DNA from: Formicarius rufipectus
Lineage: Eukaryota > Chordata > Aves > Passeriformes > Formicariidae
NCBI GenBank assembly: GCA_013399695.1
Contig: VXAU01001111.1
Span: 27,195 to 91,194, forward strand
Direction: 5' to 3'
DNA length: 64,000 nucleotides
Shown here: positions 27,811 through 40,405 of the stretch, in pieces
Layout: every line of letters starts with the position of its first letter
How positions within the stretch are numbered: position 1 is the first letter of the stretch
The notes under the pieces: generated by a model
Database searches by the model: none
Told to the model about the DNA's origin: nothing
What the model saw: the letters and a program-made list of their open reading frames with translations, nothing else
Translations under genes and position numbers: made by a program

Positions 27811-29473
27811 CTTTTTTTATCAGTAGGAGTTAAGTGCTCCTTTGCATTTAAACAAGTAGTTGATAAAATCTCCTTACTAGCATGTGCTTTCTACGCATGA
27901 AAAATATCAGTGTGTATGTCTTTTGGCAGTGACTGTTTCACGCTGCATTGGAACACAATGTAACCTTGAAAGTGGGAATCCGTTGCTAGAGACTTTTTGA
28001 CCGAATGAATATACTTTACCCAGTGTGTCTCTCTAGTTAATGCTTGTGATCCTCATGTAAGCAATACTGCTCAAGAACTTTTTTTTTAAAGGAGAATAAA
28101 ATTGTATTGAAATGCATGTACACCAGAGCCTAGAAAACAACTATAGTTATATTTCACTACAAAAACATAGATAAGGAAATACGGTATTTTTTCCTACTCT
28201 TTTAAAATTCACAGTTGTACAGAAAAGAGGCTTTGCTAATAAAAACACATTAGAATATTGGCATCTTATAAGATAAAAATCAGTCAGTGAACTCACAGAT
28301 TCTCAGCCTGTGGCTCACAGTTAATGTGTTGCTCACAAGTAAGAAATGAGTATTTAGAACTGGGGAAAACAAAAACATTTGATGTTGCCCAAAGACCAGC
28401 ATAAGCTAAAGCCCAGTGGCCTTGATCTCTGAGGCATAGTTACTGGTTTTGTCACTTTGGAGGGTCCATCAGTTCAGAGGAATTTGGTTTTGTTGGGTTT
28501 TTTGAGTATATTTTGGGTTTTAAATTGTTAAAGGATGTGTTTCAGCCCCCTGGAAGGTGTTTGCAGAGTGCAATTTGCTGCAGGTGCACATTGCATGCTC
28601 AAGACGGTGACAAAGGACTTCACTGGTGCTGGAGCAGCTGGGCTATGCTGGAGACAAACTCAGATTCATGGTGTTTTGTGTTTGTGCTGTTAGAAGCAGG
28701 CTCTTGAGTGTACTGTCTTGTCATCTGTGTCTGGATTTCCTCATGAGTTCAGTTTGGATGAGGAAGAGACCAGCAGGCCTGAACTGACAACATAGAAACA
28801 CCCTTGTCTTTGAGTTGTACAGCTGGTCTGATAAAAAAATGATGGTGTGTATTTTGTCTAGATTGTAGTGTTTGTATAATGATGCAAAGATATTCCATGA
28901 ACATATGTTATGTGGTAAACTAAGGAGGACTGCAGGCGACCTGGTGTAAACATGTTAAAAAAAATGGAATAGAGAGTTAATCATAAAAATATGCTCTAGA
29001 AGACAAAAATATTTAGAGAAGTTGAAAAAAAGCTATTATGGGCATTAGTAAGATCATGTAAAAATCACTAGATTGTTTTAATAAGGATGTGAAATGTAAC
29101 TAAGAATTTAAGAGAAAGACTTTGGTGTAGGAAAATTACTGTCTTTGTGTTTTAGCAGAATGGATATTACAGTAGTTAGGTCAATAGGTTTTGAAAGCAA
29201 ATTAGCACGCTTGAAATAAAAGATATAGTAGCAGTGAGACAAACATGGGTTGTCAGGTAACTATGTTTCAAAGTCTGATGATGTTGACCAAAGAAGAACA
29301 AAATAAAATATAGCTAAAGGAAACTGAGTTTTAAGGCTTTGGGAGGGTGAAAGTCTTAAAAAGCTCAACATGATATTTGGGCCCAGTAAAACTACAGATA
29401 GTGCAACCGTAGGGACTGAAACATACTACACACAGTGATGTATAGATGTGGTACTTAAGCTTGGAGGCGAAAT

Positions 29474-29560
29474 CCTGTAATCCTCACTAAACAAAAATCC
29501 CATTGAAGTCGGTAGAAGATTTGGGTAACAAGGAATGTATAACTGGGCAATTAGAGACCA
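29474..29560. repeat. Probable relic of an ancient amniote palindromic repeat
   Basis: The arms CCTGTAATCCTCACTAAACA and GGGTAACAAGGAATGTATAA flank the centre AATCCCATTGAAGTCGGTAG. The design (a 'CCCATTGAAGTCAATGG'-like centre with 'actcagg' arms) recalls old inverted-repeat elements shared by reptiles and birds. Diverged; moderate to low confidence. Confidence 0.45.
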
Positions 29561-30324
29561 ACTTGCAGCCTGACCTTGACTGGGCCTTTGTGCCTGTGAT
29601 TAGCTGTACCCGTAGCATCTGGGCACATTTGTTTAAAGGCACAGTCAATTTTAATGACATCTCCAAAAAGAAATACAATTATGCCATAGTTTAAGTTCTA
29701 ATGGATCCAAATGACAAATGCGAATAATTGCAGAGACACATATTAAGGCAACACTTTTATAATCTGAATCTTTTGGAACAGCAAAATTCTGCATACTTTA
29801 TTCCTTTCTTTCTCAGGGAAAACAGGAATTTAACAGGTACTGCTCAAGTTTTGTCTCCAGTAGTTGAGGATGGCAGCTATTTGACTTTTCAGAAATGTAA
29901 GAGAGTATGGGAGATTATTTTGCAGGGTGTCAGAAATAACGTCCATGTAAATTAATAAAAATATATAGCATTATCTGCCACATGTGGTTATAAAGCTACA
30001 TTAATAACTGCTATCCAAACTACTTTAAAACTATTTCAGTATGAAACAAAATGTTCTTAAAGTTAATCCATTTAAATTTTTTCCTTCTTTTGTGATTCTA
30101 GTTCAGATAAAATTGAAAATAAACAAAACGCTTTCCTTTGAAACAAAATTTAATTCAGCATACCATAAATGTCATTCTCACTGCCAGTTACTCTAATGGG
30201 ACATGTGTTCTTTCTGTCTGAATCTACTTGGTTTGAAAAGAGCTGCTGTTAAGCATTGAGGAAATTGCATTTCACAGTAAAAGAAATGTTAGAAACGTGC
30301 AAGGACAAAAAAAAGTTGTTTCAT

Positions 30325-30420
30325 GGTCTGGTCCTGTAAATGGTGACCTCAGTGACTACAATGGGCTCTTCGTATTAATAAGTGTGTGTCCAAAATTCCA
30401 ATGTTCAGGACTTTAGTCCT
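30325..30420. repeat. Probable relic of an ancient amniote palindromic repeat
   Basis: The segment runs GGTCCTGTAAATGGTGACC, then CAGTGACTACAATGGGCTCT, then TAATAAGTGTGTGTCC, ending at CAGGACTTTAGTCC. It looks like a worn copy of the 'GATCCTGCAAA' repeat with a 'GACTTCAATGGGA' centre known from reptiles and birds. Confidence 0.4.
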
Positions 30421-30686
30421 CTAACGATACATGTGTGCTTCGTGGTACATGCAGTACGCTACGGGGAAAAAAGTCAGTTGAATCCTTCTACTGCATTAAT
30501 TTTGTGTGCACATAATTCCATCATGCTTTTATATGCAAACTATTATAAATAGTCTCTCCAGATTGACTTTGGGAAGTGGTTTGATATGCTTGAAAAAGCA
30601 CTTTCTGAAGGGTTGCTGGTAGTGCTAGAGAACTTGAAATTTTTTTCTGCATCAAGTTCTCCTGCTTCGACACTTCTGCTAAAATC

Positions 30687-31170
30687 TGTTCTGGTTTAGA
30701 GTTAAACCAGCAGGACAAATGAATCCAACTCAGAATGGGATTGCAAGNGCTCTGATGGGAATGCCCTGTCCCTCCCCCAGGGTGGAGACTTTCACAATGG
30801 GTGATTTACTCTGTGAGGTGAACAATGGCATATTTTTGGCATCCCTGATGGCCCATTAGCAGACTTGACCCCTCAGGTGGGTGTGAAGGCACTAGTGGCT
30901 CCCCAGAGGGGAGTTATCACACCTGAGTCATAGGTATGAAGACAGAAAAACTTCCTTATCCCACAGAGGTTCCTAAACACCCAGCTTGGAGCCTGAGGGG
31001 TTGGGTGTGCCCTGGGCAGTTGACGCAAATGGCCCATTGTGAGCAGTTCATGAGAAAAATGACACAGAGGGTTTTAGAATACACACCCACCCAGTGACAA
31101 ACTGATCCTGGCTACTATAACCACAACAAAATCTCACAAAAACTCTGGAACCTCTGATTCTGGAGAAATT
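30687..31170 (+). mobile_element. Probable solo LTR of an avian endogenous retrovirus
   Basis: The block starts TGTTCTGGTTTAGAGTTAAA at 30687. It is markedly GC-richer than its surroundings and includes GGCATCCCTGATGGCCCATT, GAGCCTGAGGGGTTGGGTGT and GGCTACTATAACCACAACAA, in the order I remember from a bird LTR. The right end is uncertain and no retroviral coding sequence adjoins it. One unknown base lies at 30748. Confidence 0.55.
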
Positions 31171-31440
31171 GATGTATACAATAAGGATCTATTTTATTCA
31201 ACAAGTCTAGAGCCTCTTGATTTATTTTTTTTCCTACTTTTTTGTATTAGCATTAGTACAATCTGAAGATGTGTATCTTTACTTCAGATGAATAAAATCT
31301 CTGAGCTGGAGCCTGGGTGTTAGTTTGCACTGTCATGGCTCTAACCCACTTTCACTCCCTTATCTCTCTTCTCCCATTTCTATTTTTATGTTACAAACCT
31401 GATACCTGTGTTTGTTTACTTAAAGTTCTTCTTTTCAAGA

Positions 31441-31496
31441 CTTAACATGAGTAAATAATATAACAAAGCTTAACATGAGTAAATAATGTAACAGTC
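31441..31496. repeat. Two-copy 28-bp tandem duplication
   Basis: CTTAACATGAGTAAATAAT starts at 31441 and again at 31469. The copies differ at a few bases near their 3' ends. Confidence 0.85.
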
Positions 31497-34249
31497 AGGT
31501 TTATGCCTATGCTTACCTTAATTTTAAACACTCTTACATCTTTCTACAGAATGTGAATAACTAGAATCTCTTTTCCCCTTTCTTCTGTTCTCTGTATGCC
31601 TTCTTTTACTATATATAATCCCTATAAATCTGTTTTATTTTTCATTAGTTTCTGGGCTGGGATAAAAACACAGGCAGCTCAGCAAGATGGTATAGGACAA
31701 GTTTCAAGTAATGGATTTCTAGATGCAATATTGTATCTTCCATCAGAGGTTATATGTAATCTTGCATTTCAGTGTAAGTTGATACCTCAAGGCATACTTC
31801 TTGCAAAAACTTCATTCTGCAGTCAAGCCTTGTTCAAAAAGTGTTCTGATAGCATACTGTGTTCAGCATTGGATTACTCTGTGTCCTGTCAGTGTAAATT
31901 AGGATCTAGTTTAATACTGCTGATGTTCCCTGACCCTTTTTAAGTTACATAGCTGTACAATATGCTATTCAGAATAATTTAAGCCAAAAATAATGGGCAA
32001 CATGTATTTCTCCTGATTTGGTTGCATGAAAGGGAATTTTCACCAAGTCTCAATTTAGTTCTTGGATTTGCCATTCTCAAGGATTCATTTGCCTTTCCCT
32101 ATCTCTCATGCCTTGCTGGTAAATCTCTTAATACCTGTCAGGTTTTATATGTTACAATAAGCTTTCTCCTTCAGGGATACACAAGCATTACTTCTCTTTT
32201 TGTGATCAAAGACTCTTGTTGGTTTTTATTTTCTCCTTCCCATAGTTCAAGAAGGGATGTGACAGCTCCACAGAATTACTGATCTTTTATGCTGTGGTTT
32301 ACAATGAAGTTAGCCAATCAGGGAAAGCAAAAAAAAAAAAAGTATTACAGGCCCAATGTTTAAACAAATGATTTTGTCTCTGTATAATTTTTCTGTAACA
32401 GGTGTCAAATTGTGATCCAAGGGAAATTCCACATAGAATTTAGAATGGAACAAATTTCAGACACAGATTATCAGAGTAGGTACAAGTCAGTTATGAGTAG
32501 CAGGTCCTCTGCATTGTATACCAGCCTCAAGATAATGAAAGTCAGATGATCTCGGTCTTTTGCCTAGATTAGCAAAGAACCTTTACATAAAATATTTGAG
32601 TAATAATTTGACAACAGAAAAAATAAAATTTTCTTCTAGTGTTTTGTTTATTCATGTAATTTCACTATTTAATATTTTGGTTACCAAAAGCTGTGTGATA
32701 TGTTAGTCTGATGTGTTACTTTGAGTTATCAAATTGGGTTGTGTAAAATGAACTGAAAACATGATGCTAAATATCATAATTAGATGATAATGTAATTTTA
32801 ATGGCATGCACTTAGAACCTCTAAAATTTAATAGAATGCACAAGTTTCTAATAATTTTTTTGTGTTTCCTCTTTGATTGTCATAATTTAAAACTTAAGGT
32901 TTTACAACTGGAATTACTGTGTTGTAACTTCCTCATTATTCTTCAGATTTTTGTTGAGTTTTATGTAGTGTGTTGTGTTTATGGCTGGAATATTTGTTGA
33001 AATAGTCAATGTGACAAGGTAGGTGGTCTTGCAATTAATATTTCAGTACAGATCTGTAAACTGTGTAAGACTTGTTTAACAAAATGGAAATCATGTCCTT
33101 TTAGATTAAGACATCTGTTTTAGAATAAAGGTCAACTTTTTCTTTGAAATTCAATTGATCTAGTTTCATGTTCTGAAATTATTTATTTTAAGAACTATTT
33201 TTAAAGTATAATTAATTCAAGAAAATTCTGTGACCTGTTGCTAAATATTTAAGGCTGTGAATTAATTATATTTGCTCAGGGTTTCAAATAGTGATTTTAA
33301 AAACCCAGTGAAATGGAAAGTTACTTAGCAGGGGAAATTATACAACACTGATATGATGTGTTCATGTAGTCCTTCTGTCCTATAAATGCCCACATTTAAA
33401 AAAAAAAAAATAATCAAGAATCAACCAGAATGTTGAATTAAAAACTAAGTACTCTCATCATAGTGAAAACACACCATGTGCTCTAGCCTATGTGTTCAGC
33501 ATAACTCAGAAATGTTGTTAAGAATGTGCAATTTTTGTTATTTCTGCTCTTAGTGGAATGTTTTTGTACGTACAATTGACCTGTAGAATAGAAAACAGAA
33601 TATAGAAACTCTACCTACTGCCTTCTTGAAGCCCTCACTTGATACATGGCCGTAACTCCTGCTTCTCACTGACTAGTTAGAGCCTAGGATGTATTCATAA
33701 AGCAGGGTACTGTGCTCAAACAGTAGCTCAGAATGGGCTGGGATTCAAATTAAAATGAAGGGATTTGCCCTTACCTCTCCACTTAGTAAATCTCTACTTG
33801 ATGCTGAGAAATTTTTAATTTTCATTATCTGTGGTGTGCTTGCTGAAGTGATGACAGGTCATTGGTGTGCTACCATGTTAATAGCTTTCTTCCAAAAAAG
33901 TATCTATATTTCTTTGCCTTTTTTTTTTTTTTTTAAACAGAGCTAATGGCAGTTGTTAATAAAAGTAATGGTAATGCCAATGAAAGCTCAGCAAAGTCTG
34001 AAAACTGAGAATAATCAATCTTCTTATACCGACAAGATAGTGTTATTCTTGTTTACTAATTTTGATAGAATACATCTAATTGTTAAAAAAGAAAACACAA
34101 GGCTGTAGAGTATTTTGAAAAAAAAAAAATCAAAACAAAACAGCAGTCATCAGACCATTAAAAAAAAAAAAAGAATGCTTCACTGGTGTTTTAGCCTTTT
34201 CTGAGAGCATTAGATCTTATAACAAGAATTTTTAGTAGTGGTGCAAATT

Positions 34250-34950
34250 TCCCGTGTTAACATTGTGTGGTTCTCTTTCCTCAGTGTTAGTTAAAAGTTG
34301 CTCGAAACTATTCAACGCAAACATATTTTTCTTATGTGTCGAATTCTACAGAACTGCCATGTGGCATCAACCCAGATGTCTCATAATCGGAGCGCATGCA
34401 GTCGGTGCCAAAACATTGCTGGTTGCAGTGGTTCCATTGTAGAGGACATTGATGTTCTCATGCTGCCTCCTTTCTCATAGCAGAGTGCTGTGTTGGTTAA
34501 TACACCTTGATAATGCAGCTGTTGTCACAGTGTTGTCCTTTATTTTCATTTTACAAATGGTTTCCCCTTTCTTCTGGTCATGTATTTGTCACCACTGATT
34601 GCTGGAGCTGCTGATGACCAAGAAAATAATGCACAAATCTCATCTGGTACAGATTGCGCTGCCTGGTGTCTCCAAGATTTAATCAGATGTAAGCCTTTCA
34701 GCAGCAATAATCCAAATCCTTATTGATTCCAAATATCTGAAGTGCTAGCTGGAAGCTTCAGTTTGAACTCCTGAATCAATTAGACAATCCAGATGCAGCT
34801 GCACTTAGACAGCAAATGGTTATCCCTTAAATTTCCATGACTGCTGTGCAGGCTTTGACCTTTACTTTGTGGGCTCATGTAGTGAAAGCTCCTAAATAGT
34901 GAATTAAGTCTGTTGATAATGGGTTTGATGATCTGTATTTTATTTTGCAG
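34250..34950. promoter_or_regulatory. Candidate conserved intronic enhancer
   Basis: A repeat-free, information-rich block. It keeps CpGs (TCGAAACTATTCAACGC, GTCGAATTC, ATCGGAGCGCATGCAGTCGG) and dense motif-like words: CAGCTG E-boxes, TTGATTCC, a CTTTGT TCF-like word, and TGACCTTT at 34856-34863 (nuclear-receptor half-site). The texture differs from the AT-rich neutral intron around it. Function is inference only; conservation was not tested. Confidence 0.35.
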
Positions 34951-36423
34951 TTACAACTTGCTATATTCTTAGAAGTAGCCTGCAGGGATTTAGGAACACA
35001 AGTTAAAGACTACTGCTCTGGAACAATGCAGGTTTCAAAGATCAGGCTGAAGTGCATGAGAAAAGAACCTTTCCTGTTACTATAATCTAGTTGTGAAATT
35101 GCTTCAAAAAAGGGTCTAGCTAAGGTACCATGAACCCGTTTTATCACACTTGCTTTCAGTCATAGTCAGGAATGGTCTTAATTGGCCAAGTTTGTAAAAA
35201 CTTGTGAGAACTGGCTAACTAAAATTAGTTTCAAAAGAAATTAGGCAGCAGAGCACAGAGTTGCTCTAGAAAGGAGCTAGAATTGATTTGTGTTTTTTGT
35301 CTCTGTCTGCTTCCCAGGGAATTGAAATTCAGATAAAAAAGGGTATTTTCCTAAATAATTACCATTGAATGTGTGAAAGTGCTGGCATTTTTTTAGTGAG
35401 AGTTGAGAACCACTGAGGAATGCGAGTACTTGAGGAATAAGTACCAGCATGTTTCAGAACCTTAGCAGCAACTAAATGTTTGACTAAAGGACTTAACAGA
35501 AGTACCTTTGTGTAAATCTATAAATTTAAATAAATTTTCTAGCATTTTCTGATAATATTGTCCAGTAAATGCTGACTTGAATAAAATTTGATTTCCCTTA
35601 ATATGGGAATTTTATACTACCTACCTCAGTTTAAATACTTGCACTTATAAACAGGGGGAACAATATAAAATAAACCTAGAATGATTTTCTATCAGTTTAT
35701 GCATCTTCCTCTCAAAAAATGGCCCAGACAAGAGGAAAAAAAAAAAGTGATATATAATAGACAAGTGAAAATTTTGTAATCTTAAGCTTATCCTTATGGT
35801 CAGTATATTTTTCTTCCTTTTTAACAAATTCTTTCAAATTTCTCCTAAAACTCATTTATTTTTCCTTGCCTATTTACTTCATACGTTCTCTTGCCCACCT
35901 TTATTTGTTTTCTTTGCCTGATGTTATTCTTAGTATTTTAAAGGCCAGAGTAAACAGAAGTCAGTAAAAGTGTAATGTAGTTCAAACTGGTTTGTTTATT
36001 TTATACTTTCATTCTCACTTTTTATGCTTTTTTCTGAAAGGCAAAGCTTTACAAAGCAATCTCTTTGAAGCAGAGGCTGATTCTAATCTCTCTGCTGTTC
36101 TCATCATGTTTTGATTTATTTCATATTGACTGCAGTGGTCTTACCATTCATTTGAAGTGATAAAAAAAAATATGCTCACTGTTACTGTTTGGCTTCTGTG
36201 AGGCACTGTTTTGTTACTGTAATGAATAGTAACTTAAATGTTGCAGCTACAGACAGTCATCCAATTTAACTGGTGACAAATGTGTGCATGGGAGATCAAA
36301 ACAGGGCTTTTCTAGCATGATTGTACAAGTGGGCATAAAGGTTGAATTTAGTTCTTAACTATGACTACAATATTTAATTAGAATGCTTTCTTTATGTTGT
36401 GTGTTTTTGATGCTCGAGGAGAG

Positions 36424-36562
36424 GTTTGTGTTGTTTTTTTTTGGTTGATTGGTTGTTTGGGGTTTTTTGTTTGGTTTTTTTTGTTTGTTTTGGTTGGTTT
36501 TTCTTTTGTTGTTTTTGTTTTGTTTGGTTGGTTGGTTTTTTGTTTGTTTGTTTGTTTGTTTT
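36424..36562. repeat. G/T-only low-complexity tract
   Basis: About 140 bases of almost only T and G, ending in (GTTT)n. Frames through it on both strands are artefacts. Confidence 0.9.
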
Positions 36563-36689
36563 ACTGGCATCAGCTTCCAAAGAAATACATGAAAATTGCA
36601 ATTATTTATTATGCAAGTGAAGTGTTTATCCATACTTTTCTCTTGCAATATTTCCATTTGCCTGCATACCATTTCAACATTTGGATTTA

Positions 36690-37110
36690 AGTACTTGATT
36701 TAAATACATTTCAGCCAGTCAATAAATACAGAATATAAGCATATTAAAGTGGAGGGGTTTATAGACAGCATTTTCCTATTAAGAATTGTCAACAAAATCC
36801 TTGAAAATGAAATGAGCTGACAACTGTAGTCAAAGCAGATACATAAAGTACCATTACAGCACATTGCACCATCAATTATGTGTCGAGCACGCTGCCAAAC
36901 ATTAAGCGTTCTGACCTTTGTTATTAATAATAGAGGCAGACACTGGGGACATGTGAAACATAAATAATGTAATGCGTGGAAAATCTATTATAGGTTTGAC
37001 TTTGTTAATGGATATAGAGCCTGTTTGATATCCTGCCCCTTTCCTTGCAAGCTATAATTTTATTAAAAACTGGACATACCATGTAATGGAAAGCCTCACT
37101 TTGAAAAACA
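36690..37110. promoter_or_regulatory. Candidate conserved intronic enhancer
   Basis: A repeat-free block about 3.3 kb before exon 2. It has retained CpGs (GTGTCGAGCACGCTGCC, TTAAGCGTTC), homeodomain-type cores (ATCAATTATG, TTATTAATAATA), TGACCTTTG at 36912-36920, and TTTGACTTTGTTAATGG. It resembles vertebrate conserved noncoding elements in composition; the call is inference. Confidence 0.4.
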
Positions 37111-37498
37111 TACTTTGACAGAACAAAATGCTCTGAAGTTAAATAAATAATAGCAAGAGAGTGCTTGTCATCAAGCTCTACTGCTTTATTTATGGGTGTA
37201 TTTGTTACTTCCCCTGTTCCTTGTGAAATTGAAAGAAGTGAAATGGAGTAAACATGTCTTTATTGTATTCTCCATTGATTCTTGTATTTTTAAGTTGTTA
37301 TTTTGCTCAATAACATCTATTTCTAGTAGAGTTTGGCTAGTCAGAGGTTTAGTCAGTGTCTTTCTTCAGAATATACCTTCTAGTATTGTTAGGTGCTCAT
37401 GCAAGGCAACATTGATAATAGCTAAAAGTGACAAAAACCCAGTTAGATGGCCAACCAAAGGACAGAGATAAACACTTAGGAGGAGAGCGGTAGTGGTT

Positions 37499-37533
37499 AA
37501 AAAAAAAAAAAAAAAAGAGAGAGAGAGAAAAAG
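37499..37533. repeat. Poly(A) followed by (GA)n
   Basis: A run of about 18 A passes directly into six GA units and more A; a simple repeat. Confidence 0.9.
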
Positions 37534-38830
37534 AAGGCACAAAACCCAGTCCCTTAACTGACTTGAAAAAGCAAAGAAAATAGAAAACATAGAATAGAGA
37601 AAACTCCTTCCTCTACAGTCACTGTTGGCACTGTTTGGTCCTTCCTTTTCAATGTAGAACATAGAAAAGCATTAAGCATTTGGTCCGGGGTTTTATCAGG
37701 AGCGCACTGTAAGTGATTATAAGACAATCAGCAGACTGTGTACATTTATCTGAAAGCTCTCTTTGGTTCTAAAAGTTGTAGAATTTCTCTTATCGCAACT
37801 TCTGTTAATTTTCTATTACCTTTTTCTTTTTTTTTTTTCCTCCTCTGAACTTAACATTTGAAAATAAGTTCCTTGGTAACAGTAGTTGCAGCTACAGACC
37901 ATATTTCTTCCTGAACTGCACTAATGTAGAGCTGCATAAGATAAATGAAAAATTAGAGTTCCTCTGACCTGTAGTACATTTTTGTGGATGTTTTCTTTCT
38001 GTCTAGTTATCTATTCTAAATAGATATTGAAGTCTCAAAATTGTTTTACAGTGGAAATCCAGTGTCCTACGCTACAAGCCAATGCATACTTAAGAAAGGC
38101 AAAGAATTAAAGATATGGACCAAGACAGTATATCTTCTTAAAATTATCCAAAATTTGCACAAAATCAAAAATGTTGCCAAGCAACTACTATATTTACAGA
38201 AGCAGATTCAGTCCTCTCTTAGAAATTTAGAAACTCGTTCTAACAATCCTTAATGATCTGATGCTTATACTATATGCAGGACACACTCTTCTAATTGTCC
38301 AGAACTTCATTTGATATTCATGTCATCAAAAATGTTTGGTGGTTCTAGAAAATTAAGTCACTCCACAAGCTCCTTAAAGAAATATTCCTTTAAACACTTT
38401 GTCACATATGAAAGCAATTTGCTGCAGTTAAAACATACATAGATGTACAGGAAGACATCACTTCTCAGGAGAGATGAAAGCAAGCAGACAGTAGGCGAAT
38501 TAGTAGTTTGTTAAGCTTGGATTTTTGTCTGTGACACACTAGTTGAGAACCTGCATGGCATCCTGCAAGGAAGAGAGGGAGGATGGGGAGCAAGATGCTC
38601 TGTGTTGCCTTCAAATTTGGAGACAGAGTCCCCAGACACTGCTTGAGGCAGGGATGATCATTACTATGAAGGCAAGAACTTCATGAGCACTCTTCTGAGG
38701 TAACAGGTTGGTTGTTGAAACCTTCCAGGCCAAAGTAGTTTGTGATGATGCTGTGGTTAGTGAGGCTTTAGTGGAAACGTTTTTTCTAACTTCATAACAC
38801 TGTCATATAAAATGACCTGGAAATTGGTAT

Positions 38831-39030
38831 TAGAATCATAGAATGGCCTGGCTTGAAAGGAACCTTAAAGATCATCTAGTTCCATCCTCCCTTCCATGAG
38901 CAGGTACATCTTTCCACTGAACTAGACTGCTCAGAGCTCCATTCAGCCTGGCTTTGAACCCTTACAGGGATGGGGCATCCACAACTTTTCTGGGCAACCT
39001 GTTTCAGTGCCTGAACACCTTCACAGTTCT
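38831..39030 (-). mobile_element. CR1 LINE 3' end fragment, reverse orientation
   Basis: The block begins with the reverse complement of the CR1 octamer tail (TAGAATCATAGAATGG). The classic blocks follow: AGATCATCTAGTTCCATCC, GATGGGGCATCCACAACTT and TGGGCAACCTGTTTCAGTGC. It is a short, 5'-truncated copy. Confidence 0.88.
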
Positions 39031-40405
39031 GTATATAACTGTATAGAAGTGAGTTCTGTGAATGTTTCTTACCCTGAGGCATTTCTGCTGTATTTGACAT
39101 CAGATGAGGGAGTAGATGCACGTGCCACTTTGTACACTTGTTTGTGAGACAAGAAGCAATTTTGATTCAGGTGAACTAGTTCAGAACTAGTAATTTTACT
39201 CACATAAATCTCAACATCAATAAATTGAAAGAATTTCTTTTTTGGTAGTAGTGGAGTCAGAGAAAGAATCTTAAATTTCAGTTTCTATATTTTCATGTTT
39301 CTGCATTTAGACATGTTAGACTGTTACAGCCTGGTGTTTCTCTGACTATGACAACCGTTTTGTAGTAAACTGTACAGAGCCTGGAGCTGGTTGATACACT
39401 TTGTACAAAGTGTACGTCTATATTTTGTGTCTCATACTGCCATCTAAGGGCCACATAGGCTGAGAAGGTAGCTAAAGGTTCTTACTTTCTCCTTACTGCC
39501 CTTCCCTTTGGGAAGTCAGCAATTCGTGGCTGAGAAAGGTGAGCAGGGAATAACAGCAGTCCTTTCATGCAATATATTGTTTCATCTAAAAGGACAGAGG
39601 AATCTTCCAGATAAGTGGTAACTTGGAATGTAAATCTCAGTCATTTAGAAAACTGCAATTGCAATAAGTTTATGTAAAGGTCCATGAATAAGAAAGATTA
39701 CAGGATTTGGGGCTACTCGTGAAACAGCAAGTTGAGGAGGGTAGTACTTAGAGGCCTGATGAGTTTCAGCTGAAACTCTTAGCAACAAGGGAGTGTGTGG
39801 TATAGATTCTTAAAGGTACTAAAGTCCTTGATTCCTGCTGATTTAAGGATTAGTGCTTTGTAATAGAATTTTCTTATTAAAGTTTTCCAAAAAAAGGTGC
39901 AAAATAACATGAATTACTGCTGGCTTTTTTTTCCTGATTTAACTGGTTTTGCATTTCTGGGTGATTTGATTTCCTGGAATAAGGAAAAATGGGCAAAAAC
40001 TTGGTGTTGCTGTATGAGAATGTGACATTAAATAACATGAATATAAATATTTTCTGGTTTAAGCATTCCAAGTTTTATCATGAAAACCTGTCTTTCTAGG
40101 ATAAAAATGCATTTTATTTATTTTTTAACCCGCAAGCTGTATTTGTATAGGCTTTGTATATTCTGTAGCTCCCTCTTCTCATGCAGATGTTTTGAACTAG
40201 AAGTATGATAAGGAATTAGTGGCAGAAGCAACACATTTCAGTATTTGTCAATATATTACTGTTGGCATTGACTGACAGAAGCAGTTTTTATAATGAGGAC
40301 CCCTTTGAGCACAAGTTTATTTTACACTGTATGGGTTGCTTTTCAGGCTAATTTCCAGCAAACCTAGTGTAATAAAGTAATTAATCTTGCACGTTACTTT
40401 GACAG

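Larger units (their letters stand above)
1..40405 (+). other. VEGFC: VEGFC intron 1, 3' portion (>40 kb)
   Basis: Everything upstream of exon 2 reads as intron. There is no GC-rich promoter-like segment and no sequence encoding a VEGF-C signal peptide, so exon 1 should lie before base 1. Mammalian VEGFC also has a very long first intron. Apart from the repeats and candidate regulatory blocks listed separately, I recognise nothing in these long stretches: 603-1337, 1397-5414, 5981-9944, 10201-14139, 14441-18337, 19451-21444, 21511-23249, 24921-27564, 27811-29473, 31497-34249, 37534-38830 and 39031-40405. Short open frames in them have no recognisable similarity. A single unknown base occurs at 3671. 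Confidence 0.85.

Noticed and set aside
1..40405. VEGFC exon 1 or a CpG-island promoter inside the window
   Set aside because: No signal-peptide-encoding exon with a matching phase-0 donor and no GC-rich promoter segment could be found.
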